Source: Fennellomyces sp. T-0311 (lineage: Eukaryota; Mucoromycota; Mucoromycetes; Mucorales; Lichtheimiaceae). From it: a stretch of DNA of 64,000 nucleotides. Of this stretch, positions 1 through 12,623 are shown piece after piece. Below the pieces are notes generated by a model. That model was given only the letters and a program-made list of their open reading frames with translations. It ran no database searches and was not told where the DNA came from. How positions within the stretch are numbered: position 1 is the first letter of the stretch; each line of letters starts with the position of its first letter. The stretch is from contig JALLLT010000011.1 in NCBI GenBank assembly GCA_025266875.1, positions 248,001-312,000 on the forward strand. The letters are read 5' to 3'. The translations under genes were made by a program, and so were the position numbers.

Positions 1-935
1 AGGCTGTTACTTTTATGGTTTGGGCGAAGACAAGGATATCGATGATATTGAGGCCAAACTCAAATCTGGCGAGCAGATCCTGGCCTTGTTTGCCGAAGCA
101 CCGTCTAACCCGCTCCTCAAAACCCCCGATCTCAAACGTTTACGCAAGCTAGCAGATGAATATGACTTCATGATTGTCGTTGATGAAACGATCGGCAATT
201 TCTCAAACGTCAACGCCATTCAGCATGCCGATATGGTGGTCAGCAGTCTGACTAAAGTCTTTTCCGGCGACAGCAATGTGATGGGCGGCAGGTAAGCTTG
301 CTAGATTTGAAACACCTAAATTGTTATTAGTAATAACCGACTATAATCGATATAGCATGGTGCTGAATCCGAACCAGAAGTACTATAAGGCTATCAAGGC
401 TTATCAGGATAAGGAATTCGAAGACTTGATGTGGTGCGAAGACGCGCTGTTCATGGAACGTAATTCGCGCAATTTTAAGCCACGTTCTAAAACTATCAAT
501 GACAATGCCGAAGCCCTGTGTGATTACTTATCAGCACATCCTAAAGGTAAAACATAGGCCGTCATATGGCGAGTAGCATAACATTGACGTTTGATATTAG
601 TTGATGCGGTTTATTATCCAAAGTATGTATGTCGAAATCACTATGATGCTGTCAAGAACCCCACGGGCGGCTACGGTGGTTTGTTTTCGATGCTTCTCAA
701 GAACGAGAGAGCCGCGCAGCAGTTTTACGATAACCTCCACACCGCCAAAGGCCCTTCTCTGGGTACCAATTTTACGCTTGCGAGTCCGTACACAATTTTG
801 GCTCATTATACGGAGCTTGACTGGGCAGAAAAGTTCGGTGTCTCGCGCTATCTGGTCCGGGTCAGTGTCGGCCTGGAGGAGAGGGACCACCTTTTGAAAA
901 TCTTTAAAGACGCGCTGGATGCAATTAGTGAATAA
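1..935 (+). CDS. STR2: cystathionine gamma-synthase, C-terminal part (5' end outside window)
   Basis: Exons are <1..291, 356..546 and 601..935; the two introns (292..355 and 547..600) start GTAAG/GTAAA and end TAG, and frame is kept across both. The encoded part is roughly the last 270 residues of a PLP-dependent Cys/Met-metabolism enzyme. Visible landmarks are the conserved Asp region ([12 protein letters not shown]), the PLP-lysine segment [16 protein letters not shown], with the final Ser built across the first intron, and the C-terminal [14 protein letters not shown] that is typical of cystathionine gamma-synthase. The enzyme joins cysteine to an activated homoserine ester to make cystathionine for methionine synthesis. 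The family call is strong; the choice of STR2 over other gamma-family members rests on the fungal-type C-terminus and is likely but not certain. Confidence 0.85.
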
Positions 936-1291
936 TGTGTTTACAAATCAGTCTCAGCTACACAAGAATTTTACTATATGCACACCCGGAAAAAATGTAT
1001 CCATTTATCCTTAATACTTGTTTTTGTCCTTAACAGAGTTCATTGCTATCTATACCGAGAAGCACATGCATCTGTCAGAGCGGCGCCTCTAATCAGTAAT
1101 TGATATGATATCATTATACACGACTCCGACACCACGCAAGGCGCTATCAAGACACATCTTCGTGCTGTCTTTGAAAAGTTTTTTTGTTTTATTTGCAGGT
1201 GAAACCCATTATCGATCCTGTGGATATATATATAAAGGGTGGACGGACCTCTCTCAATTGACACTCAATTCTGTAAATAAACTATTCCACT
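936..1291 (+). promoter_or_regulatory. promoter and leader of the PKA gene, with TATA element at about 1225-1236
   Basis: This is the spacer between the stop of the cystathionine gamma-synthase gene and the ATG of the kinase gene. It carries one run of alternating TA (TATATATATAAAG, about 1225-1237) some 55 bases before the ATG, which is a good TATA box candidate. Nothing else in it is recognisable. Confidence 0.5.
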
Positions 1292-2721
1292 ATGGACACA
1301 ATAACCAAAGGCGTCGAAACACTTCTTACTCGCATCCCAAGTGGAAAACGTCGAAGATCAAAGGCAGCCGCTGCTGGCCTCACATGCACTACGATCACAA
1401 GCGAACGAACGCCATCCGCATCTTCAATATCATCAGCGTCGCTGAGTGTGTCACGGACACACAGTGGCAGATCTAGCATGAGCGATGACATTTCACAACA
1501 AGGTTTGTTGTACACATCACATAAACTGTTACAAAATTTACTAATTTTGTATATTATAGACAAAGATAGCTTAATAACGCCACAGCCATCTCCCAGGGCG
1601 CTTAAGCCTACCATTGTCGATGACCACCAGAAGTTCATGGCGCCACCCCCATCTGTTCCTGTTTCACCCATTTCTAGCCCAATCAATCGTACTCCACTCG
1701 ATAACTATAATATCCGTGAAACACTTGGTACGGGACAATTCGGCCGTGTCCACTTGGCAGAGTCCCTTATCGACAAACAATTTTATGCCATCAAAACCCT
1801 GGATAAGCACGATGTCGTACGACTCCGCCAAACTCGCCATATCAACAACGAACAGGCCATTCTCAACAAAGTCAACCACCCATTCCTCGTAAACCTTATC
1901 GAAAGTTTCCAGGACGACTCGCATTTATTTTTTGTTATGGAATATGTCCAAGGCGGTGAACTCTTCCGTATCTTGCGGCAACAAAAACAGTTTTCGGAAG
2001 AAACTACCAAGTTCTATGCAGCTGAGGTCATTCTTGCCTTGGAGTATTTGCATGAACGAGATATTGCTTATCGCGACCTTAAACCTGAAAACATCCTGCT
2101 TGATTCGGAGGGTCACGTCAAACTGGTTGATTTTGGCTTTGCAAAGAAAGTACCCGATCTCACGTGGACTGTTTGCGGCACACCTGACTATTTCGGTAAG
2201 CATACTTTCTCCACCCTTGTCAAAAAAAATTTTTTTATTAACCTAAAATGTTTATTTTATTAGCACCTGAAATTATTCGCTCCAAAGGTTACAGCAAAGC
2301 AGTCGACTGGTGGGGGCTCGGTGTTCTTATTTACGAGATGCTGGTCGGCCGTCCGCCTTTTGTGGATAAGAACCCCGTCGATATGTATCAAAAGATCTTG
2401 GATTGCCGGGTGCCTTGGCCCGAACACATTTCTCCGGTTGCCAAGGATTTGTTGCTTGGGCTACTGACTCCCGACTTGAGCCGTCGCTATGGCAATCTTA
2501 AGGACGGAACCCGAGATATCAAGGAACATCCATTTTTCCAAGGAGTCGATTTTGAGAAAATTGGTCGGCGAGAAGTTAAACCGCCGTTCCGGCCGGATAT
2601 TAAGGGCGAAGGCGATTCGACGTGTTTCGACAATTACGAAGAACCGGACACCCAATATGGCCTTCATATGGCTGATCCTTATCGATCGCAATTCCCTAAC
2701 TTTCAGAAACTAGCATTGTAA
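1292..2721 (+). CDS. cAMP-dependent protein kinase catalytic subunit (PKA, AGC family)
   Basis: Exons 1292..1502, 1560..2195 and 2264..2721 give 434 residues. The first about 110 residues are Ser/Pro-rich and low complexity, as in fungal PKA. The kinase domain follows: glycine loop GTGQFGRVHL, catalytic Lys in FYAIKTLDK, YRDLKPENILL, DFGFAK, and the PDK1-type activation loop TWTVCGTPDYFAPE, whose APE is assembled across intron 2. After KAVDWWGLGVLIYEM comes the AGC C-tail with NYEEPD and a final FPNF hydrophobic motif close to the C-terminus, as in PKA rather than S6K or Akt. The enzyme phosphorylates targets when cAMP releases its regulatory subunit. Intron 1 (57 bases) is a multiple of three and has no stop, so a retained form would still be translatable. 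Confidence 0.93.
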
Positions 2722-2855
2722 ATATCCCTCTCACCGACTTATTCGCTTCCCTGTCCCATACATCCGTCCCTTTATATACCACCATCATTCCATTGATCAC
2801 ATGACCACCAAAAAATATAGTGCATATTTTTTTTTCAAAAAGCGAAACTTTTATT

Positions 2856-4171
2856 TTATTGAATAATTGTATCCACTGCTGTTGGAAACTGGATATGGAT
2901 CCGGGTATGTGCATTGAATTCAAGATGCAATGTTGCATGTTGATTTCGTAGTTTGGCGCACTTGGCGTCCACCAGACGTCGCACAGCCGCAGGTGTGATT
3001 TCATCGAGTTGGCCAGAATATCGTATATTCACAAGATGCTCATATTGTGCCCAACGATCAAGCGTCGAGTCAGTAATGCACCACCATCGGACATTTTTGA
3101 AGCTTAGCTTTTCAAGGCGAGGACATGCATCAAGCAGTACAAACAAGCCTTGCAGCGTGATGCCACACAGGGTATTTAAGTCAATCTGTCTCAAGGCAGG
3201 CCAGATCCTGCTGGCCAGTTGCGAGACGCATGCATCGGTTATAAAGGAGGAACGAATTTCCATGTTGGATAATGTGGGATAGGCATGAGCAACGACGGCG
3301 GCCAGGTCTTGGTCACCGACTTGCTCCAGGATCACGGATGCTAGAGCCGTTTCCAGGGCTGGCGTTGGGAAATAGTCCCTCACTACCCCATAAGCTAACG
3401 ATTTCAGCGACCGAACGTGTCGATTGAGGTGGGATATGATATCGTAGGACGGCTGAGATCCTCGACAGTTGAATCGTTCAAGCTGTGGGCATGATTGGAT
3501 GAGACAATCAAAAACGGGCGAGGAGCTGCCTTCGATATGGTTAAGCGTGAGATCTTTGACACGAATTTGGACAGGTGATACAACACCGCCGTTGTCAAAG
3601 ATTACAGAATCGGATAGATCAAGATACGAGAGATTGGGAAACAAAGTAAAGAGCTGCAGCACGTCTGGCAGACTGATCTCGAGGCAGTAGAGTTGCAGGA
3701 ATGTCATTGTTGGCATCGATCCCATATTGCGGAGAGCTCGCAGTAGGAGTAGCCGCTCCTCTGGTCCCGACGTGTTGTTTAACTCTATAAAGAAACGATC
3801 AGCCCAAAAGGAAAGCAATGTGAAGCAATCGTCATTCTTTTACCCAGCCCTTCCAAGTACTTGCAGCCATGTGCGGCAACAAGGTGCAAGGCGTGAATGC
3901 CAAACGTTTCGGACAATTCAACATCCAATCGTAACCATCGCAAGTGTTGTCCGGCCCGTTGAATGAGTGTGGTCAAGACATTGGTGTACTTTTCAGATGA
4001 ATCTTGGAAGCGGGAAGCCAATTCCAGTCGACGCCAAAGCCATGGGAGGCTGATTAGAATGTGGTGCCACTCTTTGCATACTCGGAGACAACGCACCAGC
4101 TGCTCAAGCTCCAGTAGACCAAAAATTGACTGGACGACTTCAGGTGGCAACCCACCTATCAAAAGAGTCAT
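2856..4171 (-). CDS. F-box protein with leucine-rich repeats
   Basis: Complement of exons 3844..4171 and 2856..3784 (intron 3785..3843), 418 residues. The start at 4171 puts an F-box directly at the N-terminus (GLPPEVVQSIFGLLELEQL followed by RVCKEWHHIL and the Trp-Leu-Trp of the third helix), where it would bind Skp1. The rest consists of irregular leucine-rich repeats such as LSYLDLSDS, LRQIDLNTLCGIT and LEKLSFKNVRW, which probably form the substrate-binding arc of an SCF ubiquitin ligase. It is convergent with the PKA gene (134 bases between stops). The substrate is unknown and no orthologue is recognised. The ATG follows a long pyrimidine-rich leader (seen as GA repeats on the plus strand at 4177-4203). 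Confidence 0.85.
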
Positions 4172-7100
4172 TGGAATGGAGAGAGAGAAGGAAGGAAGGA
4201 AGTGAAAAGTGTCAAGTTAACGGAAAAAGTAATGTGAGTATGTGTGTGTGTGTATCTCTTTTACACACGCACACACCACATTTTTTTTCTCTGCAATCCT
4301 CGTTCAAGCAGAGTAAGGCTTGGAATGTGTAACAACGGGCACCTGTAAATCAAGCGGCACAGCGAAACTTTCTATAATTACTTTTATGGCAAACCCAACG
4401 TGCAATGCTTGATCTAAGGTTTTTAGCTTTTCCTCTTTGCTCCTGTGAACATTCGTTTCCTGGATAGCAACAGATGCTATTCTCTTGCTTGCTAAGCATA
4501 TTTACGCGGAGTACGACCTATTTTCGTAAAACATCTGTCATCATCTCTCTACCTTTAGAAATAAGGTTTCCCCGAAATGAGCGTATGTCCGCATTTGACA
4601 TTGGCAAATTGGTGTCACCATAGTAGCTCGATCCGCGACAGCTATATTTTATTCAGATAAAATACGTTTGCTTCAGTGGAAAGCAAAGTAGCGGGGTATG
4701 TGAGTTTTCGCCGCCATCTACTGCATTTTCTGCTTAGCCTTATCTGAGCTGCAACTTTGTTTTCTTACGAGCTGGGACCATGGCGCGAGGATCTTTCTTT
4801 AGGAGTGTGTGCAATCATGGTACCGATGGGAGTAACACAGCGCACGGTTCGCCCCTGTTTGATCATATGAATGGCTAGTTCGAATATACACACAATGATG
4901 TTGACTAGATTGCCAGCTCGTGCTCAAACTAATACCGCGCACTTTTATTCTCACCTACATTGGGGCCGTTTCAACTGATATTTGAAATAACCATGCAATT
5001 TCATATTGCTACCCCACAAACATAGACGCAACAACGTGACTTTATCGCATCCATCGTCTTTGCACGTTTCCTTACCTAATCAAAAAGACTTTTTCCCCAC
5101 TAAAACAGCAACCCATGTGAAAAGAATGAGCATTTGTAGTTTCGAGTGATTACGTTTTAATAGTTTAGTGGCACTTGCGTAATCATTTCATTTCTTTTGA
5201 TGGAAAGAAAACTGTGATCTCATTGTATAACCATCCATTGTTGTTTTATCCCGCGGCATCCCGCTTGCCTCTCTTGTTACATATCGGGCATCTCCCGATA
5301 GATTTCCCATTCCAATGAGTGTATTTTGAATATAATTACGTATTGAAGTAAATAAGGTAACTTTAATAGTGATTTGACTTTTCGATACTGGGGATAGACT
5401 GGTAACACGATGTATAGCCTTATAAATTCCCATATGTGCATGAACAAGTTTCATGCAATAGTGCGATTAACCATTTGGTAAAAAATAAGGCACCGATTTC
5501 TTGTTATTCACATCGCCGGATTCAACCAAGATAACGGATGGGCTTTTTGGTTTTGCGGAAAGCTCTTTCCTAATTTACATGGTCTGATAGAAGATAATTC
5601 TACACAGAGTAGATGTAACGGTAGCAAAAGGGTTTTGTTGCGACTGTTGTGTCGAGCGTATATTGTCTATCCGGCTCAGAAGATTACCTTACTGCAGCAA
5701 AGACCGGCTCTCGAGTGTCTATGGAACTATCATAGTCCTTGACCAGCATTTGTATCGAGTGCTACTATCAGCAAACGCAATCATCATGATAGTTGTTATT
5801 TATTTGTTAAAGGGTTTACGTACAGATGCTAGAAAAAACGACACAAAAGGATATCAACAGGAATAAGAGAAAATTACGTACATACAGAGATTGCACGTTG
5901 TTTCGGGTGTGAAAATCCACTGCAAGCGTATTGACTAACTTGATTTTGGATATGAAACCGGTATCCATCTACAGTGGCCGCTTTATATAATGATATTTTA
6001 TATAACGATAATTCGACATAACGATATAACTTTCGATGCACCAAAACGGTAACCATCGCCAAATCCCGTTTCGTATAACGATATTTTGGGCTGCACCGTC
6101 GTATCGTTATATAAAGCGGCCACTGTAGTGCACCGCCATCCTGAACAATGGGATGCAATTCTATTTGTTGAACATGTCACCGTTTCCTACTTTTCCTGCA
6201 TCCTGTTTTTCTTATATTGTTGACAATCCCAATCTGTAACTGGGAGCCCTTCTACATGAGAGACGCGCTTGGTCTTCTTCAGCTGGTCCTTGGTGCTGAT
6301 CTTTGATTTTAGCTTTTGATCATGGTGTGGGCTGATTAACTGAAGATAGCGGTTGGTAAAAAGTAGCTGAAGGCTGTGGATAGCTATATGTTACTTCTGT
6401 CGTGTCTGCTTGGAGGTTGATTACCACGGGAAGATGAGAGACATCGTTCTCGAATATGATTGTGCCTATCCAAACCGCGTGTATCTGCACTACTTTGTAA
6501 ATCGTACCTTCTAGAATCAAGCATGTTCAGTCGAGCATAGGCACGTAAAGAATGTAATAGTCGATTTCGTAAGAGTTTCTATAGTACAGTCAACAAAGTA
6601 TTATCGTGTAATGATTTCATTAGAATCATCACCAGAATATACTTTTTATATACACTTTATAGACAGCTATTATTGATACAAGAGAATGAACAACCAGTAT
6701 TCTTAAGCCCTTGCATATCAGCACATGACCGTTTCGGCCGTTGAATCATTGTCCCTTCCATCGAAGCCTTGCGTCAATACACCATGATCCTTGTGCTAAT
6801 GTATGTATTCATTGCGTCTGGTCAGCAAAGGTTGTCTAGGAGCCTCTACATTGGCAGCAGCACTGCATTGACGCCCAATCCTCGCCTTTTTTTCAAGGTC
6901 GCTCACAGGACCGACAGTTTCTACCTACGATACGAGCTGCCTATCCCTGCGCCGAATCACAAAGTCGACCGTGTGAGACCCAGCTAGATCTCTCCGAATA
7001 TGCGAATCTCTTCGAACTGGAAGGTTCCCGGCCTTTGGTCCCACGGGTGGACATCTTGGATAAGTTGTCGAAAGAAATGTTGGTCATACTCAACTTGTAT

Positions 7101-7843
7101 GTGAAAAGAAACAACCATGACTCAGCTGTTTGTGGTATAATTGTGGATGGCCTGAAGTCGACGACTTATTAGATGTATAAGGTGAATTATATCGACTGGT
7201 CCGGATGACGCGATTATGGAAAGCCTGATACAACAATGGACTCGATTCTGGCGTTCCACGACCCTATTGCAACGCCTGCACTGAATGTAATGTCAAGCTA
7301 CAAAAGGATATGATTCAAGTAGCTCTCCGACAAGATACTTGCCGTGCAACTATAGTGTAGCCCTATTATTGTCAGCACTCAGGGTCCTTCGCTACTTTAT
7401 TGCATAACGTTAATGAAATCATCTGAACGAGCGGAAAAATAAAAAGAAATACACAATTGAATTTCTTGCTACATCAGATCGTATTGTCAATCTTGACAGT
7501 AGCAAGTACAATTTAATTGCTGAGTATCCTATGTTCAAGAAGCTGGCAATCGCGTCGTAATATAAGTGAGGTTTTAAAGACAGAAAACCGAATGCGTTCC
7601 AATCTGTATTTTACACACAAATAAAGTCTGCATATCCATAGTGGGATGATTGGATGCCTTTATTCCTGGTAAGACTGTAGAAAGCAATGGCCATTGAGCT
7701 AATTCATCTGGCAGCGATATAAGCTATTTGGTTCCGTTGGTGTATGCGCGACGAAAAATGACCGCCCCTGCTGACGTTTGGATATTCGGAGCTGTGGCAA
7801 CGGCGTGCTTCCGTTTCCAAACTCTGCACATGCACACACTGCG
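4172..7843. other. 3.7 kb gene-free stretch with one MITE and a possible decayed coding piece
   Basis: No open frame here looks like a real gene. The only structured item is the small inverted-repeat element at 5972-6125. Around 6985-7170 on the plus strand a frame reading LDLSEYANLFELEG and then ILDKLSKEMLVILNLY stays open for about 60 codons and looks protein-like, but it has no start, family or continuation and is probably a relic. The last part should hold the promoter of the gene starting at 7844; no TATA box is obvious. Confidence 0.6.
5972..6125. mobile_element. 154-bp MITE with pogo/Tc1-type ends and TA target duplication
   Basis: The element starts CAGTGGCCGCTTTATATAA and ends with the reverse complement of the same sequence; the terminal repeats match over about 24 bases with one mismatch (TAATGATA against TAACGATA). 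It is flanked on both sides by TA (5970-5971 and 6126-6127). CAGTG ends together with a TA duplication are the hallmark of the Tc1/mariner superfamily, pogo branch. The interior repeats short ATAACGATA units in both orientations. It is too small to code for anything and must have been moved by a transposase supplied elsewhere. Confidence 0.8.
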
Positions 7844-10715
7844 ATGGATCTTGGCAGTCTTTTAAATCAAGATACCTCCAGTCTCTCATTACAAAGTTTA
7901 CGCGATCTAGTCAAAGAGCCGGAGAGTGCAGTCAAGCTCGACAAGCTCACAAACGCGACATTTACCTATCCATCGACCGTGCAGGAGACCTATGAATTCT
8001 TCAATGTCCACATTCAGCTGTTATTATCGATCCAGTACACCGATGAGGCATACGGCTCGCAATATACCAAAACAGTAGTGATTGAATCCTTACGAACGTG
8101 CATCAATGGAATCTTGCAACATTATGGTCTGTCATGGTTGATCCAATTCCCTCACCATCTCTCCAACACAACGTGGCAGTTGCTGCGTGCAAGCACAGAC
8201 ACAACCATCCTGATCTATCTCTACGGTCTTGTCTTGGCGTCAAATCCCAAGAACAATGAATGGGCCAGTGGTGTTGTTCAATTTATAAAGACACAGACGC
8301 CAGTCCTCGTATGTCATGTGTGGATGTCTTGTTGGGCTATCGATGATGACAACGACGGCAATGCAAAGTTATCGTTTCTGAAAGAGCTGGAAGTTGTAAA
8401 TGAAAGCGATATCATAACGCAGTTCCTTCGTGTCTTGGATTCGGCTCAAGCTAATCTTCTTTCTACGCAAGTGGATCAACAATTTGCAAGTGGGTTGTGG
8501 AGACCAGCATACTCGGAAGATGAACTATTGCTGGGTCATGCCGCATTTCTTGCCTTGGCCCAGAGTCTACCGCGCAACGACTATCCGAAAATTGCAAGCA
8601 TCGCGCAAGAAATCCAAGTACAACGACGCATGAAATGTAAACAAGTAAAAAGTCCAGAAACGTCATAAGTTGGATTGTAAAAAAATAACATTCTGCCACA
8701 TAGCCATCAACTTCAAGAATCCACTGTATACCGGTATATCCGAGAAAATGTTGCCTAGCGACACTGTTGTCAAGATGGAATGGTTGCGGGATGGGATTGC
8801 AGAATGGACGACATTGTATCGGAAAACGTTTGCGAACGAATTCAACATGTACCTAGCGGATCTTGTACAGCGATACTACCCCAACGATCGGAAAACCATG
8901 CTGGACGTGATTTTAGCGTATTGGACGATCCGTGACCCTTGCAACGAACATCGCTCTATCATTATTGACGCCATCCTGACACTATTAAAGGAAAAAGCAC
9001 CCTATAACCGACGATCGGCACCCTACTATGCATTCACGCAGCTGTATAGCGCACCGACGAACGACTTTACACGTCAATTAAGTGCCAGTGCCAAGACAGG
9101 GGCTGATATCGACACGTCGCAATTCACAAATAACGTCGCTATTGCCCTCAAGAAGGGATGTTTCCTGACACTGCAGAAACTAACTCCTCACACAGAAGTG
9201 ACCAAGGGGTGGATTACAGATTGCTTGCAGGAAGCCATGCCCGAGATAGTCGAATGGTACAGCGAATCTATTGCGACGATGCTCACACGATCGGGCGATC
9301 CATTGATCGGGAAACGCTTGTGCCAAATCCTGAAAAGCCAACGCATAGCCTCACTGGGTTCGTACGTCGTACCAACCCTATTACAAGCCTTGGACACAAA
9401 GTCATTGGTGTGGCTGAGGACCAATTCCAATGACTTTGGTGATATTGTTCAGCAATACTTTAGCGAAAAGGCGCCCCTGACAAGGCAGCTCTTGCTAACG
9501 AACCTGCTGCGGGAAAAACCAAAAGGATACATGGACCAACTCCTGGCAATGCTACGCGAAACACGATCAACGGATAGAGCATGGTTCCTGAACCATTTTC
9601 TCAGCGCACTACTGAACGTTGCCGGTGACGGTACGGAGAGTGTGGCCTCTCAAATATTTCGCCAAGTATTGAAGACACGCGCTGACTTTATTTGGTGTTT
9701 TGGCGCTGCGCCCCTCGACAACAGCAATTTCAAGGGACTAGACATTAGCAAAGGACACGAAATCCTTGCTATCAAACAGATCGGGCTCGTGTCCATGTTC
9801 CATGAAATGGTACGACTCGGCGATGTGACCAAGACGGCAAGACTCGTCCAGATGTGGTATACGTTGTGGACGGGTGAGAACTCGTCATTCACAGTACCTG
9901 TGAGTTGGATCATGCAATGCACCGGTCTGTACGACGAAGCGCCCGCCGTTGTTAAACAGATGATCGAGCGCCTAATTCGGATCGGCATTCGACAAGGCAT
10001 CAACAAGCATCAAGAGGGTGATGCCATTGTTCCCGGTTTCTCGCAATCGTCGACCTCGTTTGTCACTAGTATCGTGGACTTGATGGTGTTGGCGGACGTC
10101 CCTGAATTGGATACGGTGACTGACGTGTTCCTGCGGCTGTACCAGGAGGAGAGCCCGGACGGGGCCATGGATGACGAGATCGTGTGGTCTGTCGTGGAAA
10201 TTTTGGTCCAGATAGTCGAGGAACTCAAATTAGAAATGGAAACAACACGTCCTGATAAAAAACAGCAGCGCCAAAAATCCAAGGGCAAGGTTTTCAAACA
10301 GGGCAAAAAGAAAAGGAAAAACCAACGGCAACTCTCCAAATTCCAAAAAAAGGCTGGGCGAATGGCTGCTGATATTACGAATGGCGGTGATCCAATGGAT
10401 ATCGATCAAGAGCAATCGTCAAAGATCAAGGCCATTTTGCAACTTGTCCAGCGCATCCTGACCTTCCTGTTGAATTTGGGTTCGTACCATCAAGGCATCG
10501 AGCTGCAGGCAAAGGTGCGCCTGCGTAACCGATTGGCCGAGTGGCTACTGTTGTATGAACCTCTTGGCACGCTTAAGGGACTCTTGCAGCAAGAAAGCGA
10601 TCTCCTGGATGATTTGCAAAGTACCACCGATGTGTATATACAGAACTTGACCCGATGCAATCGACTTGATCTCGTTGAAAAGGCTCAGCGTTTACTGGAT
10701 TATAAGCATACCTAA
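7844..10715 (+). CDS. large alpha-helical repeat protein with a basic patch, function unknown
   Basis: Exons 7844..8636 and 8704..10715 (intron 8637..8703, GTAAAC..TAG) give 934 residues. The ATG at 7844 (MDLGSLLNQD) is the first in frame near a clean start. The sequence is built of amphipathic helices with regular Leu/Ile spacing, as in HEAT-like solenoids, and no catalytic motif is visible. About residues 790-835 are very basic (KKQQRQKSKGKVFKQGKKK and more), which would suit nuclear or nucleolar localisation or RNA contact, and this part is followed by a further helical C-terminus. Size and composition are like scaffold subunits of nuclear complexes (for example Integrator-type HEAT proteins), but that is only an impression; I do not recognise the family. 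Confidence 0.8.
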
Positions 10716-11660
10716 TCATCTCCCTGTATATAAAGAATGAGATTCACGCACCTGTCAGATACATCATGCCCGTCATACACTATACATTACTTGCAGATGC
10801 AGGTGCAAAACAAGCCCTGGGTTGAAAAAAACTTACTGCAAGCAATATATCGAAAAGCATGGGAGGAAAAAAAAAAGGAACATGAGATCAATGCCTTAGC
10901 TGCGCAAAGATAATGTGTTCTTCATGTAGGAGGAAAGGGGAAACGTAAAAGGATCTTCCTCGGATGATTCAAAAAAAGGGAGCACCTATGTGAAGGGAGA
11001 GTCAGTGGTTCATTTTTTATGGCGGTTTTTCTCTCCGTAAGGTTCGGTTAGGCCACCATGTTTTTTTCCTCTCTCCGAGAAGCGCATTTATCAAAGAAAA
11101 TAGACGCCCGTCTCCTGTTATTGTTTGTACACCTTAAGCTCCCTTTGCATCTATTGCGAGAGAGAGAGAGAGGCCGAGAAGGAGCCTTCCAGGAGGGAAT
11201 TGGGCTGAGGATATACATAGTTTAACACAGATCACGGATGCGCCAAAGTGCTGGTCAATGTTTCTGTTATGCGATGTTGAATATTTAGTAGAATCGGCAT
11301 AACTGTGCAGCATCGACGCAATGGGTTTACCGATACATGAACTTTAAAGAACCCATCCCCCATCGTTTGGTTTGCATACATTACATTAGACCGTGCCTAG
11401 CAGCATCTATTTACGTGGCCCGTCATTCCAAATGGCGGAACACCTCCTTTCCCGGAACCTTTTTTTTTCCAACTTGCTTTACTCCTCTTTTATAATTTTT
11501 TTTTTCATATACCACAAGACGTGTACAATAAGACTCCTGAACTCAAAAGGATTCTCTCTTTTTTTTTTTCCCTTAGTTTCATATATTTTCCAATTTGTGT
11601 GTGAAAAAAAGCGAATTGATCCGTTTCTCTTTCCATCTTCCATCCATCTTCTTGCCTAGA
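10716..11660. other. intergenic region, low-complexity, promoter of the next gene
   Basis: About 950 bases between two genes on the same strand. It holds a GA microsatellite at about 11160-11173, many A or T runs and a pyrimidine-rich leader just before 11661. No gene or RNA is seen. Confidence 0.6.
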
Positions 11661-12623
11661 ATGTCTACTGTGACACTACATTCCTTCGATGATCCGATGA
11701 AACAACACGGAGATATTGGAAAGGTACAGAGAACAAAGAAGCACATGGTGATGTATAACTAAACGCGTATACTTTTTTTTTAGAATGTTCGATTTATTGA
11801 TGATTCGATAAAGAACGATTCAGCCAGCGATACAACTACTGTTGCCGAGGATGAAGAAGATCATAGCTTTGTCACAGGAAGCAGCGATATTACTCTTCAA
11901 GACGAACAACAAGAACAACAGCCAATGGAAAAGAGAATGGAGAAAGAAATCAATACTGTAAAATTACATACTCTGAAAAGTCGATTCCGACAAGCGTTTC
12001 GACTGTCTTCACAACCACGAAGACGACGATATGTTGAGCCAGTTGGCGATTTGATCGAGCCCCCGACATGTCATATGGAACACTATCATCCTGCAGCCGC
12101 TGTACCTACTTTATCTTATTCGGTATGTGGGCCCGGCAGTAAACAGCGGTCCATGTATCAGCCCCCAGCAACACCACCACCACCTCCTCCTGTTGCTCCT
12201 GCACCTGCTGTACCCAAGAGGAAAGGCATCCTTAAAAAGCCACCACCACCGCAACCCATGCAAGAACCAGAATCATCCACGAGTTCCAGTGTCATCGTCT
12301 CAGAAGAAAAGCCATCAGTAACAAGACGACGGACTTGGTTGAACAAAATTCGATCGACCATGACACCTTCATCGCAGCAGCCCCACAAAAACCAAAGCCA
12401 ACTTACGTTGGAACGAAAGCAAACTATCCGCTACAACAAGATGGTTATTGTGCACGAGACGTATACGCGTCACGAGTATAACCGAGAACCCGATCCATAC
12501 GCATCGTGCGCGTACCTGACGGTGGAAGCGGCGCAAGAGATCAAGAATGAACTCAACATGTTTAAATTTAACGAGATGGATGTCCATCCAGCCAGTCGTA
12601 TTTATACCCACTTTTTCATTTGA
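11661..12623 (+). CDS. fungal-conserved small protein with a PP1-type RVxF docking motif
   Basis: Exons 11661..11723 and 11784..12623 give 300 residues. At the splice joint the sequence reads GKNVRFIDD, a good fit to the RVxF motif that docks protein phosphatase 1. The middle is acidic, then basic (FRQAFRLSSQPRRRRY), then a polyproline stretch (TPPPPPPVAPAP) and KGILKKPPPP. The C-terminal 60 residues look the most conserved: an IRYNKMVIVHETYTRHEYNR block and a terminal block with IKNELNMFKFNEMDVH and YTHFF. From memory, this arrangement recurs in uncharacterised fungal proteins, but I cannot name one securely. A role as a PP1 adaptor is inference. The gene faces the RVxF-ankyrin gene at 13173-14771 tail to tail. 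Confidence 0.75.
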
